Assembly: GCF_000745235.1 (NCBI RefSeq)
Contig: NZ_JQNL01000001.1
Coordinates: 3,280,001-3,344,000 of the forward strand
DNA length: 64,000 nucleotides
DNA from: Luteibacter mycovicinus
GTDB lineage: Bacteria > Pseudomonadota > Gammaproteobacteria > Xanthomonadales > Rhodanobacteraceae
Direction of reading: 5' to 3'
Every line of letters begins with the position of its first letter. Position 1 is the stretch's first letter. The position numbers and the translations under genes are program-made. Below are positions 30,637 to 39,594 of this stretch, one piece after another. The notes under the pieces were generated by a model, which was not told the origin of the DNA, did not search any database, and was given only the letters and a program-made list of their open reading frames with translations.

Positions 30637-31241
30637 AACAGGTCGCGGAAGAAACCGAGCAGCGCCCGGCTGAACGTGGCCGAAGCGATGACGATGATCG
30701 CTGTGGTTGCCCAGACGGCGACCAGCAGGACGCCGTCCCTTTCGACAAGCGCGAACGCGAAGGCGATCAGCATGGCGCCGAACACGTAGTTGGTGAACGG
30801 GATCGGCAGCGCGAGCAACAGGCCGATCAGCAGCATGATCGCGCCCGAGACGAACGTGAAGGGGCGTCGTGTGAGCCGCTGCGCCCGTGGCTTGCAGAGC
30901 TTTTCCAGGCGGCGTGTCACCGGCTCGATACGGTCGAGGAACCGGAGGAGTCCTTCCCGTGACATCGTCCGGCGACGCAGAAAACCCGGGACCCACGGCT
31001 GCTCCAGGCCGATGAGCATTTCCAGGCCAAGCGCCACCACCAGTACGCCCATCACACCCCCGATCCCCAGCGGTACCGGGATGAAGTTGGGAATGGCGAG
31101 CAACAGGAGCAGAAAACCGAACGCGCGCCGTTTCAGTGGCTCCAGGACCTGGTCTACCGTGACCCGTTCTCCCGGCGTCGACAGCAGCGCCGTGCGAAGC
31201 AGGGCGGCGGTCTTTTCCTCGCGGGGCTCGTCAGCGGTCAT
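30633..31241 (-). CDS. ExoD family membrane protein
   Basis: A 202-residue protein of the ExoD (exopolysaccharide synthesis) family. It has hydrophobic segments around [52 protein letters not shown] and [15 protein letters not shown]. The pattern PNFIPVPLG and [12 protein letters not shown] is characteristic. The ATG overlaps the stop of the upstream CorC-type gene (31238-31241), so the two are translationally coupled. The biochemical function of the family is not known. Confidence 0.85.
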   Translation of the reverse strand: MTADEPREEKTAALLRTALLSTPGERVTVDQVLEPLKRRAFGFLLLLLAIPNFIPVPLGIGGVMGVLVVALGLEMLIGLEQPWVPGFLRRRTMSREGLLRFLDRIEPVTRRLEKLCKPRAQRLTRRPFTFVSGAIMLLIGLLLALPIPFTNYVFGAMLIAFAFALVERDGVLLVAVWATTAIIVIASATFSRALLGFFRDLF

Positions 31242-32563
31242 GGCGCGTCGACGACGGACTCTTCGCTGCTTGCCGTGCTGACCAGCACCTTGTCGATCCT
31301 CGCCCCGTCCATGTCGACGACTTCGAAGCGGTTGCCCTGCCAGGTGAAAGACTCGCCGGCGTGCGGGATGCGCCCGAACTGGGTGGTGATCATGCCCGCC
31401 ACGGTGCGGAAATCGTGCTCTTCCTCGTTGGGCAGCCGGTCGATCTGCAGCAGGTCGCGCAGGTCGTCGGCGGGCAGACCGCCGTCGATCAGCCAGCTGC
31501 CGTCGTCACGGCGAACGATCGGGCCCTCGTGCTCGGCGTCGTCCGCGGCGGGCGCGGTGGCACCAACCACGGCCGTCAGCAGATCGTTGAGGGTCACCAT
31601 GCCTTCGATGTCGCCGTACTCGTCCACGGCCAGCGCCAGCTCCGTGTCCGCATCGCGGAAGGCTTCGAGCAGGTCCAGTGCGCGGGCGGTGCCCGGGACG
31701 AAGAGCGGCCGGGCGATATGGGCGAACAGGTCGAAGTCGCCGCGCTCGAACGAGCCGATCAGCGTCTTCACTTCGACCGTGCCGACGACTTCGGTTTCGT
31801 CGTTCCGGTAGACCGGGTAGCGCGAGAACTGCGACTCGCGCAGGACCTCGAGGTTCTCCTCCCGGGGCGCCGCGATGTCGAGCCAGGCGATCTTCATGCG
31901 CGGGGTCATGACCGAGCCCACCGTGCGGTCGCCCAGGCGCAGAACGCGGTTGACCATGTTGCGTTCGTCGCTGTCGAGGATCCCTTGCTCGGCGCTTTCG
32001 GCGACCAGCAGGCGGATTTCCTCTTCGGTCGCCGCCGAATGGCCGCCGGCCCGGTTCAGTCGCAGCACGTGCAGGATGCCGCTCGACAGGTGGTTGAGCA
32101 GCCAGACCATCGGCAACGTGATCCGCGAGATCACCAGCATGGGGACCGCGATCTGGCAGGCAATGCGCTCGGGGACTGTCAGCGCCGCGCGCTTGGGCAC
32201 CAGTTCGCCGATGACGATCTGGACCAGCGACATATAGATGAAGCCGAGCAGCCAGCCGGCCGCGCGAGCGTAAGGCTCCAGCCAGCCCGGGCCACCGCCT
32301 TGCAGGAGGGCGGTGAAGTGCTCGCCCAGCTGATCGCCCGCGATCGCGCCCGTGACGAGGATAATCAGGGTCATGCCGACCTGCACCGTCGACAGGAAGC
32401 GCTCCGGCGATTCAGCCAGTTGCAGCGCCACCCGGGCGCGGCGGCTTTCCCGGGCCATGGCCTTGAGCCGGCTTTTACGCGAAGCGACAACCGACATCTC
32501 CGACAAGGCGAAGAACGCGTTGGCCAGGGAGAGGACGAGGACGAGCAGAAGTTCGGTGGGCAT
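31238..32563 (-). CDS. CNNM/HlyC/CorC-type membrane protein with CBS domains
   Basis: A 441-residue protein of the hemolysin-C/CorC family linked to Mg2+/Co2+ handling. Domains in order are an N-terminal DUF21 membrane domain (about 1-190), two CBS domains (about 200-325, including VMTPRMKIAWLDI and ALAVDEYGDIEGMVTLNDLL), and a C-terminal CorC_HlyC domain (about 350-430). It is the first gene of a two-gene unit with exoD and divergent from the DUF47-pit pair. Transport direction and ion cannot be told from the sequence. Confidence 0.92.
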   Translation of the reverse strand: MPTELLLVLVLSLANAFFALSEMSVVASRKSRLKAMARESRRARVALQLAESPERFLSTVQVGMTLIILVTGAIAGDQLGEHFTALLQGGGPGWLEPYARAAGWLLGFIYMSLVQIVIGELVPKRAALTVPERIACQIAVPMLVISRITLPMVWLLNHLSSGILHVLRLNRAGGHSAATEEEIRLLVAESAEQGILDSDERNMVNRVLRLGDRTVGSVMTPRMKIAWLDIAAPREENLEVLRESQFSRYPVYRNDETEVVGTVEVKTLIGSFERGDFDLFAHIARPLFVPGTARALDLLEAFRDADTELALAVDEYGDIEGMVTLNDLLTAVVGATAPAADDAEHEGPIVRRDDGSWLIDGGLPADDLRDLLQIDRLPNEEEHDFRTVAGMITTQFGRIPHAGESFTWQGNRFEVVDMDGARIDKVLVSTASSEESVVDAP

Positions 32564-32701
32564 CGAGGCTTATATAGCAGACCAGCCTGTGCAGGGCACC
32601 GGTAGAAGCCATCTGAGCGGTGTAGCCGGGGAGGAGGAGCACACGATCCCGCCCTCCGGTAACATTAGCGTCACAAACCCCCAGTTCCCCCAGGCGACGC
32701 C

Positions 32702-33331
32702 ATGTTTTCTCTCCAGACGATCTTCGGTAAGGGCGACAAGTTCTACGGTCTGCTCGAAGCCAGTGCGGAGGCGGCGCGCGAAAGCGCCCGCGCCATGCAC
32801 GAACTGGTCACCAAGACCGACCGCACGCCGGTCATGGCCGCTTTCAGCACGGCGCGCGCCCGCGAGAAGGCCCTCCACGGGCAGATCGGCGAGGAACTGG
32901 TCAACACCTTCGTCACCGCGCTGGACCGGGAAGACATCGAGGCGCTCAATTCAGCGCTGTACAAGATTCCCAAGACCATCGAGAAGTTCGCCGAACGCTA
33001 TGTCATCGTCGCCGAACGCCTCCATGGCATCGACTTCGCTCAGCGCGCCGCCCTGCTCGAGCGCTCGGCCGAGGTGGTCGTCCAGATGATCGGGCAACTG
33101 CGTCATGGCCTGAAGATCGACCCGGTGAAGAAGCTTCGCGACCAGCTCCAGGCGCTGGAATCCGAGGCCGACCGCCTGCTCCTGGATCCCTACCGCACGC
33201 TGTACGCCGAAGGCTCGGATCCGCTCAAGGCGATTCTCGCCAAGGACCTGTTCGAGCTGGTGGAGAAAGCGGTGGACAAGTGCCGCGACGTCGGCAACGT
33301 CGTCTACTCCATCGTGCTCAAGAACTCCTGA
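32702..33331 (+). CDS. DUF47 (PhoU-like) phosphate transport accessory protein
   Basis: A 209-residue all-helical protein of the DUF47/PhoU-like family. The N-terminus MFSLQTIFGKGDKFYGLLEASAEAARESA and the C-terminal FELVEKAVDKCRDVGNVVYSIVLKNS are diagnostic. Genes of this family usually lie directly before a Pit-type phosphate transporter, as here (13 bases). It is thought to modulate the transporter and acts in the cytoplasm. Confidence 0.92.
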   Translation: MFSLQTIFGKGDKFYGLLEASAEAARESARAMHELVTKTDRTPVMAAFSTARAREKALHGQIGEELVNTFVTALDREDIEALNSALYKIPKTIEKFAERYVIVAERLHGIDFAQRAALLERSAEVVVQMIGQLRHGLKIDPVKKLRDQLQALESEADRLLLDPYRTLYAEGSDPLKAILAKDLFELVEKAVDKCRDVGNVVYSIVLKNS

Positions 33332-33344
33332 CGGCGGCCGCCCC

Positions 33345-34469
33345 ATGAGCATGGTTATCGCGGTCGTCCTGATCGCCCTCGCGTTCACCTATATCAACGG
33401 CTTCCACGACACGGCGAACTCCATCGCCACCGTGGTGGCGACCAAGGTGCTGACGCCCGGCCAGGCCGTGCTGCTGGCGGCCGTCACCAACCTCGCAGGC
33501 GCCCTGTGGGGCACCGCCGTGGCGGCGACGATCGCCTCGGGCCTGGTGGACACCGGCGTGGTCGACGTCGGTTCGCACCTGCTGATCAGCGCGCTGCTCG
33601 GAGCGACCATCTGGAACCTCATCACCTGGTGGCTCGGCCTGCCGTCCAGTTCGAGTCACGCGCTGGTCGGCGGACTGTGCGGCGCCGCGCTGGCCGCGTC
33701 CGACGGCAACCTTCATTCGATCATCTGGTGGCAGGGTGGCGAGCACTGGTGGCTGGGCAAGGGCGTGGTGCCGAAGGTTATCGTGCCGATGATCGTGTCG
33801 CCTTTCCTGGGCTTCGTCATTGGTTTCCTGCTGATGGGCGCCCTCTACGCGTTGCTAGGATTCTTTTCACGACAGAAGGGACCGCTGCATCGTTTTGGTC
33901 GCACCCCGTTCGTGAACAGCTTCTTCGGTAAGGCGCAGATTCTCTCGGCCAGCGCCATGGGTCTGTCTCATGGCATGAACGACGCCCAGAAGAGCATGGG
34001 CATCATTGCCCTGGCCCTGGCCGGTGCCACGGCCGCGGGGCAGTTCGATCATCTGCCGGCGCTGTTGCACTTCCTGCGTATTCCGCACGATCCGGCGGCG
34101 CCCGGCGGCTTTCCGATCCCGGTCTGGGTGAAGGTGGTCTGCGCGCTGACGATGGCCGGCGGCACCGCCGGCGGTGGCTGGCGCATCATCAAGACGCTGG
34201 GCCACAAGATGGTCAAGCTGCACCCGATCAATGGTTTCGCCGCCGAAGGCAGTTCGGCGGCGGTCATTCTCACGGCGTCGATGCTGGGCGTGCCGGTCTC
34301 CACGACGCACAACGTGTCCGCCTCGATCATGGGCGTGGGCGCGGCCAAGCGGTTCAATGCGATCCGCTGGTCGGTGGTCGAGCGGATGGTATGGGCCTGG
34401 ATCCTGACGTTGCCGATCACGGCGGCGCTGGGGTACGCCCTCGTGAAGCTCGGCCGCTTGTTTTTCTGA
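33345..34469 (+). CDS. pit: Low-affinity inorganic phosphate transporter, Pit family
   Basis: A 374-residue PiT transporter coupling phosphate to cation movement. The two inverted signature repeats are clear: ALAFTYINGFHDTANSIATVVATKVL near the N-terminus and SHGMNDAQKSMGIIALAL in the middle. The C-terminal half has GFAAEGSSAAVILTASMLGVPVSTTHNVSASIMGVG, also diagnostic. It follows the DUF47 gene by 13 bases, forming the standard DUF47-pit operon. Confidence 0.94.
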   Translation: MSMVIAVVLIALAFTYINGFHDTANSIATVVATKVLTPGQAVLLAAVTNLAGALWGTAVAATIASGLVDTGVVDVGSHLLISALLGATIWNLITWWLGLPSSSSHALVGGLCGAALAASDGNLHSIIWWQGGEHWWLGKGVVPKVIVPMIVSPFLGFVIGFLLMGALYALLGFFSRQKGPLHRFGRTPFVNSFFGKAQILSASAMGLSHGMNDAQKSMGIIALALAGATAAGQFDHLPALLHFLRIPHDPAAPGGFPIPVWVKVVCALTMAGGTAGGGWRIIKTLGHKMVKLHPINGFAAEGSSAAVILTASMLGVPVSTTHNVSASIMGVGAAKRFNAIRWSVVERMVWAWILTLPITAALGYALVKLGRLFF

Positions 34470-34486
34470 TGCGCGTGCCGGACTGA

Positions 34487-34511
34487 TCGCCCGCAGGGCG
34501 CCCTCTTACAG
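34487..34511 (-). repeat. REP-like repeat overlapping a stop codon
   Basis: A diverged family copy, CTGTAAGAGGGCGCC to GGGCGA on the minus strand. The TAA within it (34506-34508) is the stop codon of the adjacent small gene. Confidence 0.6.
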
Positions 34512-34910
34512 GGCGTCCGCCTCGCCGTTCACCACCTGCTCGAGCTGGTCGCCGGTGGCGCCCAGTTCCTCGACGATCCGTGCCAGCTCGCGCTCGTCCA
34601 GGTAGTCGTAGGGACGGTTCTCGCAGAGATGCAGGTAGGGCGATCCGTCGAGATCCGCCTCCGCCAGGTAGCCCGTGCGCTGCTCCCAGTTGAAGCGAAG
34701 GCAGCGTCGCGCATCGACGCCCGAGAGTGGTCCGATCGGCGTGGAAAGCCGCAGAAAGCGCTGGCCCTCGGCGTCTTCCAGTTCGGCCAGATAGATGCCC
34801 TGATGCCTGCCATCGGGCAGCTCCAGGTCGAAGCTGATCAGGTATGGCTCATTGTGGCGGAGTTTGTGGATGCCGCCGACATGGGAGCGAATCGCTTCGA
34901 AGTGCCGCAT
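34506..34910 (-). CDS. Conserved-looking protein of unknown function, 134 aa
   Basis: An acidic soluble protein that I do not recognise. It has a mixed alpha/beta look: HKLRHNEPYLISFDLELPDGRHQGIYLAELED in the N-terminal half, then CENRPYDYLDERELARIVEELGA near the end. No signal peptide or membrane segment. I prefer the ATG at 34910 (MRHFEAIR), which has AAGG upstream, over a TTG at 34955. The even spread of hydrophobic residues and balanced codon use argue it is a real gene. It is divergent from the alkyltransferase-like gene. Confidence 0.7.
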   Translation of the reverse strand: MRHFEAIRSHVGGIHKLRHNEPYLISFDLELPDGRHQGIYLAELEDAEGQRFLRLSTPIGPLSGVDARRCLRFNWEQRTGYLAEADLDGSPYLHLCENRPYDYLDERELARIVEELGATGDQLEQVVNGEADAL

Positions 34911-34984
34911 GGTCGCCTTGTGAATCTGTCCGGGGACCACCGATGGTACGCTCAACGCCTCTTCCGAACATGCACGAAACGACC

Positions 34985-35347
34985 ATGGCCGATGAACTCG
35001 ACGACGACGAGGCCCGCGCCCTCCGGGCGACGCGGATCATCGAAACGGTCGCCGCCATTCCGCGTGGGAGGGTCGCCAGTTATGGCGCGATCGCGGCTCG
35101 CGCCGGGTATCCCGGACGCGCCAGACTGATCGGCCGGGTGCTCGGCGATGCGCCCGACCGGATGAAGCTACCCTGGCACCGCGTGCTTCGCGCGGACGGC
35201 CGCATCGGGATACCCGTGGGAACGCGGGGTTATCGCGAGCAGTGTCGGCTGCTCAAGGCCGAGGGCGTCACCGTGAAGGACGGCCGCGTCCCCATGAGCG
35301 CGTTCGGTCTGGACCACGACCTCGACCGTGCGATCTGGGGCGGCTGA
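34985..35347 (+). CDS. Alkyltransferase-like protein (ATL), MGMT family without the active Cys
   Basis: A 120-residue protein of the O6-alkylguanine-DNA alkyltransferase fold. The helix-turn-helix region is recognisable as IPRGRVASYGAIAARAGYPGRARLIGRVL. The active-site loop reads LPWHRVLRADGRIG, so Trp replaces the alkyl-accepting Cys of PCHRV. This is the hallmark of ATL proteins, which bind alkylated bases without repairing them and hand the lesion to nucleotide excision repair. An ATG at 34970 would add five residues. Confidence 0.93.
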   Translation: MADELDDDEARALRATRIIETVAAIPRGRVASYGAIAARAGYPGRARLIGRVLGDAPDRMKLPWHRVLRADGRIGIPVGTRGYREQCRLLKAEGVTVKDGRVPMSAFGLDHDLDRAIWGG

Positions 35348-35353
35348 GCGCGA

Positions 35354-35644
35354 TCAGCGGTAGCTGACCTCGACCAGTTCCCAGGTTTCCCCGGGTCGGC
35401 GTTGCATCGCGTAGTCCAGAAGGTCGGCGTGCAGGGACGTCAGTGCGGACATCTCACGCAAAACACGGACGGTTGCGGTGGCGGCGCGGTCCGGTGGACA
35501 GTCGGGGCGTTCCGCGCGCATCCCGCATGTCCGTTCGACAACGCGGCCTTCGAAGCGGATACCGCCTTGCTGCGCCCGGGCCGGGAGGGCGCTGGCGAAC
35601 AGGCTGACCGCGACGGCGGCGGAAAGGGCTATGGCAGTGTTCAT
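35354..35644 (-). CDS. Small exported protein of unknown function, 96 aa
   Basis: A short protein with a signal peptide (TAIALSAAVAVSLFASALPARA) followed by a mature part of about 73 residues with two cysteines (ERTCGMRAERPDCPPDRA) that could form a disulfide. The ATG at 35644 has GGGGGAG upstream, which decides the start. It is convergent with the alkyltransferase-like gene and divergent from recQ. No family is recognised. Confidence 0.75.
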   Translation of the reverse strand: MNTAIALSAAVAVSLFASALPARAQQGGIRFEGRVVERTCGMRAERPDCPPDRAATATVRVLREMSALTSLHADLLDYAMQRRPGETWELVEVSYR

Positions 35645-35792
35645 GTGGCGCTCCCCCTCGGGCGATGTGGCTTCATTAGGTGCCCGTCCGCTACCCGGGG
35701 ACATCACCTTCTTCCGTTAACGGCGTGGGCCTACCGAGGCTTGAGGCGCAGGTAAAGGCCGATCCGGCACGTCCGTTTGTTAGCATGTGCGG

Positions 35793-37607
35793 ATGCAGTC
35801 CCAGGCCCTAGATCTCCTTCACTCCGTTTTCGGTTACCCCGAGTTCCGCGGCCAGCAGCAGGCCATCGTCGAGGAGGTCGCCGGCGGCGCCGACGCCCTC
35901 GTCCTGATGCCCACCGGCGGCGGCAAGTCGCTGTGCTTCCAGATTCCGGCGCTGATGCGGTATGGCACAGGCATCGTGGTTTCACCACTGATCGCGCTGA
36001 TGCAGGACCAGGTCGATGCGCTGACGGAAGCCGGCGTCAAGGCGCGTTACCTGAATTCCAGTCTCGACGCCGCCACTCAGCGCGAGATCGAGGAGCTCCT
36101 GCTCGCCGGCGAACTCGACATGCTGTACGTCGCGCCCGAGCGGCTGCTCACGGGCCGCTTCCTCGGCCTGCTGGATCGCATTCCCATTGCCTTGTTCGCT
36201 ATCGACGAGGCCCATTGTGTCTCGCAGTGGGGACACGATTTTCGTCCCGAATACCGCGAACTCGCGATCCTGCACGAGCGCTTTCCGGAAGTACCGCGCA
36301 TCGCGCTCACCGCGACGGCCGACGAGCGCACCCGCGAAGAAATCGTCGAGCGCCTCGGCCTGCACCAGGCGCGCCGTTTCGTTTCCAGCTTCGACCGGCC
36401 GAACATCCGTTATCGCGTGGCACCACGGCAGAACGCACGGCGCCAGTTGCTCGATTTTCTCGACGCCCATCGGGGCGAAGCCGGTGTCATCTATTGCCTC
36501 AGCCGCCGCAAGGTCGATGAGACCGCCGCCTGGCTGGCCGAAGCGGGCGTGGACGCGCTTCCGTATCACGCCGGTCTGGATGGCGAAGTACGCCAGCGCC
36601 ACCAGCAGCGCTTCCTGCGCGAAGACGGCATCGTCATGGTCGCCACCGTCGCGTTCGGCATGGGCATCGACAAGCCGGACGTCCGCTTCGTCGCCCACCT
36701 CGATCTGCCGCGCAGCATGGAAGGCTACTACCAGGAGACCGGCCGTGCCGGTCGTGACGGCCTGCCGGCGGAAGCCTGGATGATTTACGGCCTGGGCGAT
36801 GTCGTGACCATGAGTCAGATGATTTCCCAGTCGGACTCGGGCGACGACCGCAAGCGTGTGGAGCGCCTCAAGCTCGACTCGCTGCTCGGTTATGCCGAGG
36901 CCACACGCTGCCGTCGCCAGCTTCTGCTGGAGGCGTTCGCCGAGGTGTATCCCGAGCCCTGTGGCAACTGCGACAACTGCCTGGTGCCGCCCAGGACCTG
37001 GGATGCCACGACCGCGGCGCAGAAGGCGATGTCATGCATCTATCGCAGCGGTCAGCGTTATGGCGCCGGCCATCTGATCGAGATCCTGCGCGGCGAGGCG
37101 GGTGAGCGGGTACGCGATCTCGGTCACGACAAGCTGAGCGTGTTCGGTATCGGCGCGGACATGGATGCAACGCAGTGGCGCTCGGTGTTCCGCCAGCTGC
37201 TGGCTGCGGGCCTGGTCGAAGCGGATCCCGAAGGCTTCGGTACGCTGCGTTTGTCGAAGGAAAGCGGACCCGTCCTGAAAAGCGAGCGCAAGGTGTGGCT
37301 GCGCGAGGACGCGCGGCCGTCGAAAGGCAAGCGCAACTCGCGTCCGTCGCCTGCCGTCGCCGGCGGCTCCCTGGGCATCGAAGAGATCGAGATGCCGTTG
37401 TGGAACGAACTGCGTCGCGTCCGCGCGGAACTGGCAAAGGCGCATGGGGTGCCGGCATACGTCATTTTCCATGATGCGACTTTGCTGGCGATGTTGCGGG
37501 CGCTGCCGGAGAACGAGGACGAACTGGGGTCGATCAGTGGTGTCGGCGAGAACAAGCTGAAGCGTTACGGGAAGGATTTTCTGGCGGTGTTGAATGGCCC
37601 CGGCTGA
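35793..37607 (+). CDS. recQ: ATP-dependent DNA helicase RecQ
   Basis: A 3'-5' DNA helicase of about 604 residues acting in recombination and fork repair. Helicase motifs are motif 0 [11 protein letters not shown], Walker [17 protein letters not shown]-type box [19 protein letters not shown], and motif [15 protein letters not shown]. The zinc-binding Cys cluster is in the segment CRRQLLL through [10 protein letters not shown]. The RQC domain follows, and the C-terminal HRDC domain starts near [18 protein letters not shown] use the ATG at 35793; a GTG at 35787 is possible. Confidence 0.96.
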   Translation: MQSQALDLLHSVFGYPEFRGQQQAIVEEVAGGADALVLMPTGGGKSLCFQIPALMRYGTGIVVSPLIALMQDQVDALTEAGVKARYLNSSLDAATQREIEELLLAGELDMLYVAPERLLTGRFLGLLDRIPIALFAIDEAHCVSQWGHDFRPEYRELAILHERFPEVPRIALTATADERTREEIVERLGLHQARRFVSSFDRPNIRYRVAPRQNARRQLLDFLDAHRGEAGVIYCLSRRKVDETAAWLAEAGVDALPYHAGLDGEVRQRHQQRFLREDGIVMVATVAFGMGIDKPDVRFVAHLDLPRSMEGYYQETGRAGRDGLPAEAWMIYGLGDVVTMSQMISQSDSGDDRKRVERLKLDSLLGYAEATRCRRQLLLEAFAEVYPEPCGNCDNCLVPPRTWDATTAAQKAMSCIYRSGQRYGAGHLIEILRGEAGERVRDLGHDKLSVFGIGADMDATQWRSVFRQLLAAGLVEADPEGFGTLRLSKESGPVLKSERKVWLREDARPSKGKRNSRPSPAVAGGSLGIEEIEMPLWNELRRVRAELAKAHGVPAYVIFHDATLLAMLRALPENEDELGSISGVGENKLKRYGKDFLAVLNGPG

Positions 37608-37610
37608 CCC

Positions 37611-37689
37611 GTAGGAGCGCGCCCCGCGCGCGAAAAGCCAACAACGCGATGACGCGGCACCACCCATCGCGCGCAAGGCGCGCTCCTAC
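37611..37689. repeat. Inverted pair of REP-like repeats downstream of recQ
   Basis: Copies at 37611-37633 and 37667-37689 are inverted complements with two central mismatches over 23 bases. The pair begins three bases after the recQ stop and may act as a 3' stabiliser or transcript end. Confidence 0.8.
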
Positions 37690-37859
37690 CTGCGCGGGTG
37701 CGATTGAGATTATCCTCAAGTCCTCGCCGCGATTGAAAAAAATGGCCGGAAACGCTTGCGTGCACGCCGCGCGATCCCCAACTCTATGGGGATTGCCCGA
37801 CATCGATACGTTCGTCTGATCGACGTGACGAGACGAGGGTGCATGCCCAGGAGATGCCC

Positions 37860-39518
37860 ATGCACGACGCCACGCCACTCATCGCCACCATCGTCGGTGG
37901 TCTCGTACTCGCCTTTATCTTTGGCGCCATCGCTCACCGATTGCGACTCCCGGTGCTGGCCGGTTACCTCGTCGCCGGTGTGGTCGCCGGGCCGTTCACC
38001 CCGGGCTATGTAGCCGACGCGGGCATCGCTCAGGAGCTCGCCGACCTCGGCGTGATCCTGCTGATGTTCGGCGTGGGTCTGCACTTCTCGCTCAAGGACC
38101 TGCTCGCGGTGAAGGCGATTTCCATCCCCGGCGCCGCGGTGCAGATGGGCGTGGCGACCGGCCTTGGCATGCTGCTTGGCTGGGGTCTTGGGTGGCCGGT
38201 GGCGCAGGGCTTCGTCTTCGGTCTGGCGCTTTCCGTCGCCAGTACGGTGGTGCTGCTCCGTGCGATGGAAGAACGTCGCCTGCTCGACAGCGATCGCGGA
38301 CGTATCGCCGTCGGCTGGCTGATCGTCGAAGACCTGGCCATGGTGCTGGCGCTGGTCCTGCTGCCCGCCATCGGCGGCTTTCTCGGGGCGGAGCAGGGCG
38401 ATCACCCGCCGAGCATGATGGCGCTGGCCGAGACCGTGGCCTGGACCATCGGCAAGGTCATCGTGTTCGTGGCGCTGATGCTGATCGTCGGGAAGCGCGT
38501 GATCCCATGGACGTTGCAGGCCGTCTCCGGCACCGGCTCGCGTGAACTGTTCCGTCTGGCCGTTCTCGCCATCGCCCTCGGTATCGCCTTCGGCGCGGCG
38601 CACCTGTTCGACGTCTCCTTCGAACTCGGCGCGTTCTTCGCCGGCATGATGATGGGCGAGTCCAAGCTCTCGCAGCAGGCCGCGGAAGAAACACTGCCGC
38701 TGCGCGACGCTTTCGCGGTGCTGTTCTTCGTTTCCATCGGCATGCTGTTCAACCCGCATATCCTCGTCGAGCAGCCGTGGATCGTCCTCGCCGCCTGCCT
38801 GATCATCATCATCGGCAAGTCGGTCGCCGCCTTCGCCATCGTTCGTGCATTCGGTCGCCCGAAGAAGACCGCGCTGACCATCGCGACCAGTCTCGCCCAG
38901 ATCGGCGAGTTCTCTTTCATCCTGGCGGGGCTCGGCGTATCCCTGCATCTGCTCAGCGAGGAGGCGCGCGACATTCTGCTCGCCGCGGCCATCGTCTCGA
39001 TTCTGGTCAATCCGCTGCTGTTCGGGGCGCTCGACAGGTGGATCGCGCGACATGACCGCGATGCGCCGGACGAGCACACCGATCCATCGCTGGCGGGTCA
39101 CACCGTGCTGGTCGGGTTCGGCCGGGTAGGTCGCCGCGTGTTCGCCGAGTTGCAGGCCACGGGTACGCGTACGCTCGTGATCGAGACCGACGAGGACGCC
39201 GTGCGCGAACTGCGCGAGCAGCACGGTGCCGAGATCGTCATCGGCAATGCGGCCGCCGCGCTCGTGCTGGCCGAGGCCAACCTTGCCGGCGCGCGATCCC
39301 TGATCGTGGCGGTATCGGATCCCTTCGAAGGGGGGCAGGTGGTACGTGCGGCGCGTGCGTTGCGCCCCGACCTGCCGATCGTCGCGCGTGCCCATTCGCA
39401 AGAATGTGTGGCTCACATGGATGGCATGGGTGCCACGCAGGTCATCTACGGCGAGCAGGAAGTGGCCCACAGCATGTTCAACGCGTCGCTCCCGCAGCGG
39501 GCGCCATCGGGGCACTGA
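37860..39518 (+). CDS. ybaL: Cation:proton antiporter, YbaL/KefB type (CPA2)
   Basis: A 552-residue monovalent cation:H+ antiporter of the CPA2 family. It closely matches the YbaL layout: N-terminus MHDATPLIATIVGGLVLAF, then VLAGYLVAGVVAGPFTPGYVAD and ELADLGVILLMFGVGLHFSLKDL. About twelve membrane segments are followed by a cytoplasmic RCK_N/NAD-binding domain (about residue 410 onward, HTVLVGFGRVGRRVFAEL). I chose the ATG at 37860 from the family N-terminus and the AGGAG upstream, over a GTG at 37839. Ion specificity (K+ or Na+) is not determinable. Confidence 0.92.
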   Translation: MHDATPLIATIVGGLVLAFIFGAIAHRLRLPVLAGYLVAGVVAGPFTPGYVADAGIAQELADLGVILLMFGVGLHFSLKDLLAVKAISIPGAAVQMGVATGLGMLLGWGLGWPVAQGFVFGLALSVASTVVLLRAMEERRLLDSDRGRIAVGWLIVEDLAMVLALVLLPAIGGFLGAEQGDHPPSMMALAETVAWTIGKVIVFVALMLIVGKRVIPWTLQAVSGTGSRELFRLAVLAIALGIAFGAAHLFDVSFELGAFFAGMMMGESKLSQQAAEETLPLRDAFAVLFFVSIGMLFNPHILVEQPWIVLAACLIIIIGKSVAAFAIVRAFGRPKKTALTIATSLAQIGEFSFILAGLGVSLHLLSEEARDILLAAAIVSILVNPLLFGALDRWIARHDRDAPDEHTDPSLAGHTVLVGFGRVGRRVFAELQATGTRTLVIETDEDAVRELREQHGAEIVIGNAAAALVLAEANLAGARSLIVAVSDPFEGGQVVRAARALRPDLPIVARAHSQECVAHMDGMGATQVIYGEQEVAHSMFNASLPQRAPSGH

Positions 39519-39594
39519 AGCCGGCCTCGGATACGTCGTTCTAACGCGTCGCTGGCTACCGTAAAAGGGACTACCGGCTGGCGACGAGGACACG

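Noticed and set aside
28927..30996. Full 689-residue minus-strand frame ending in suhB
   Set aside because: Residues before the ATG at 29730 are antisense to trmJ and unlike the inositol monophosphatase family.
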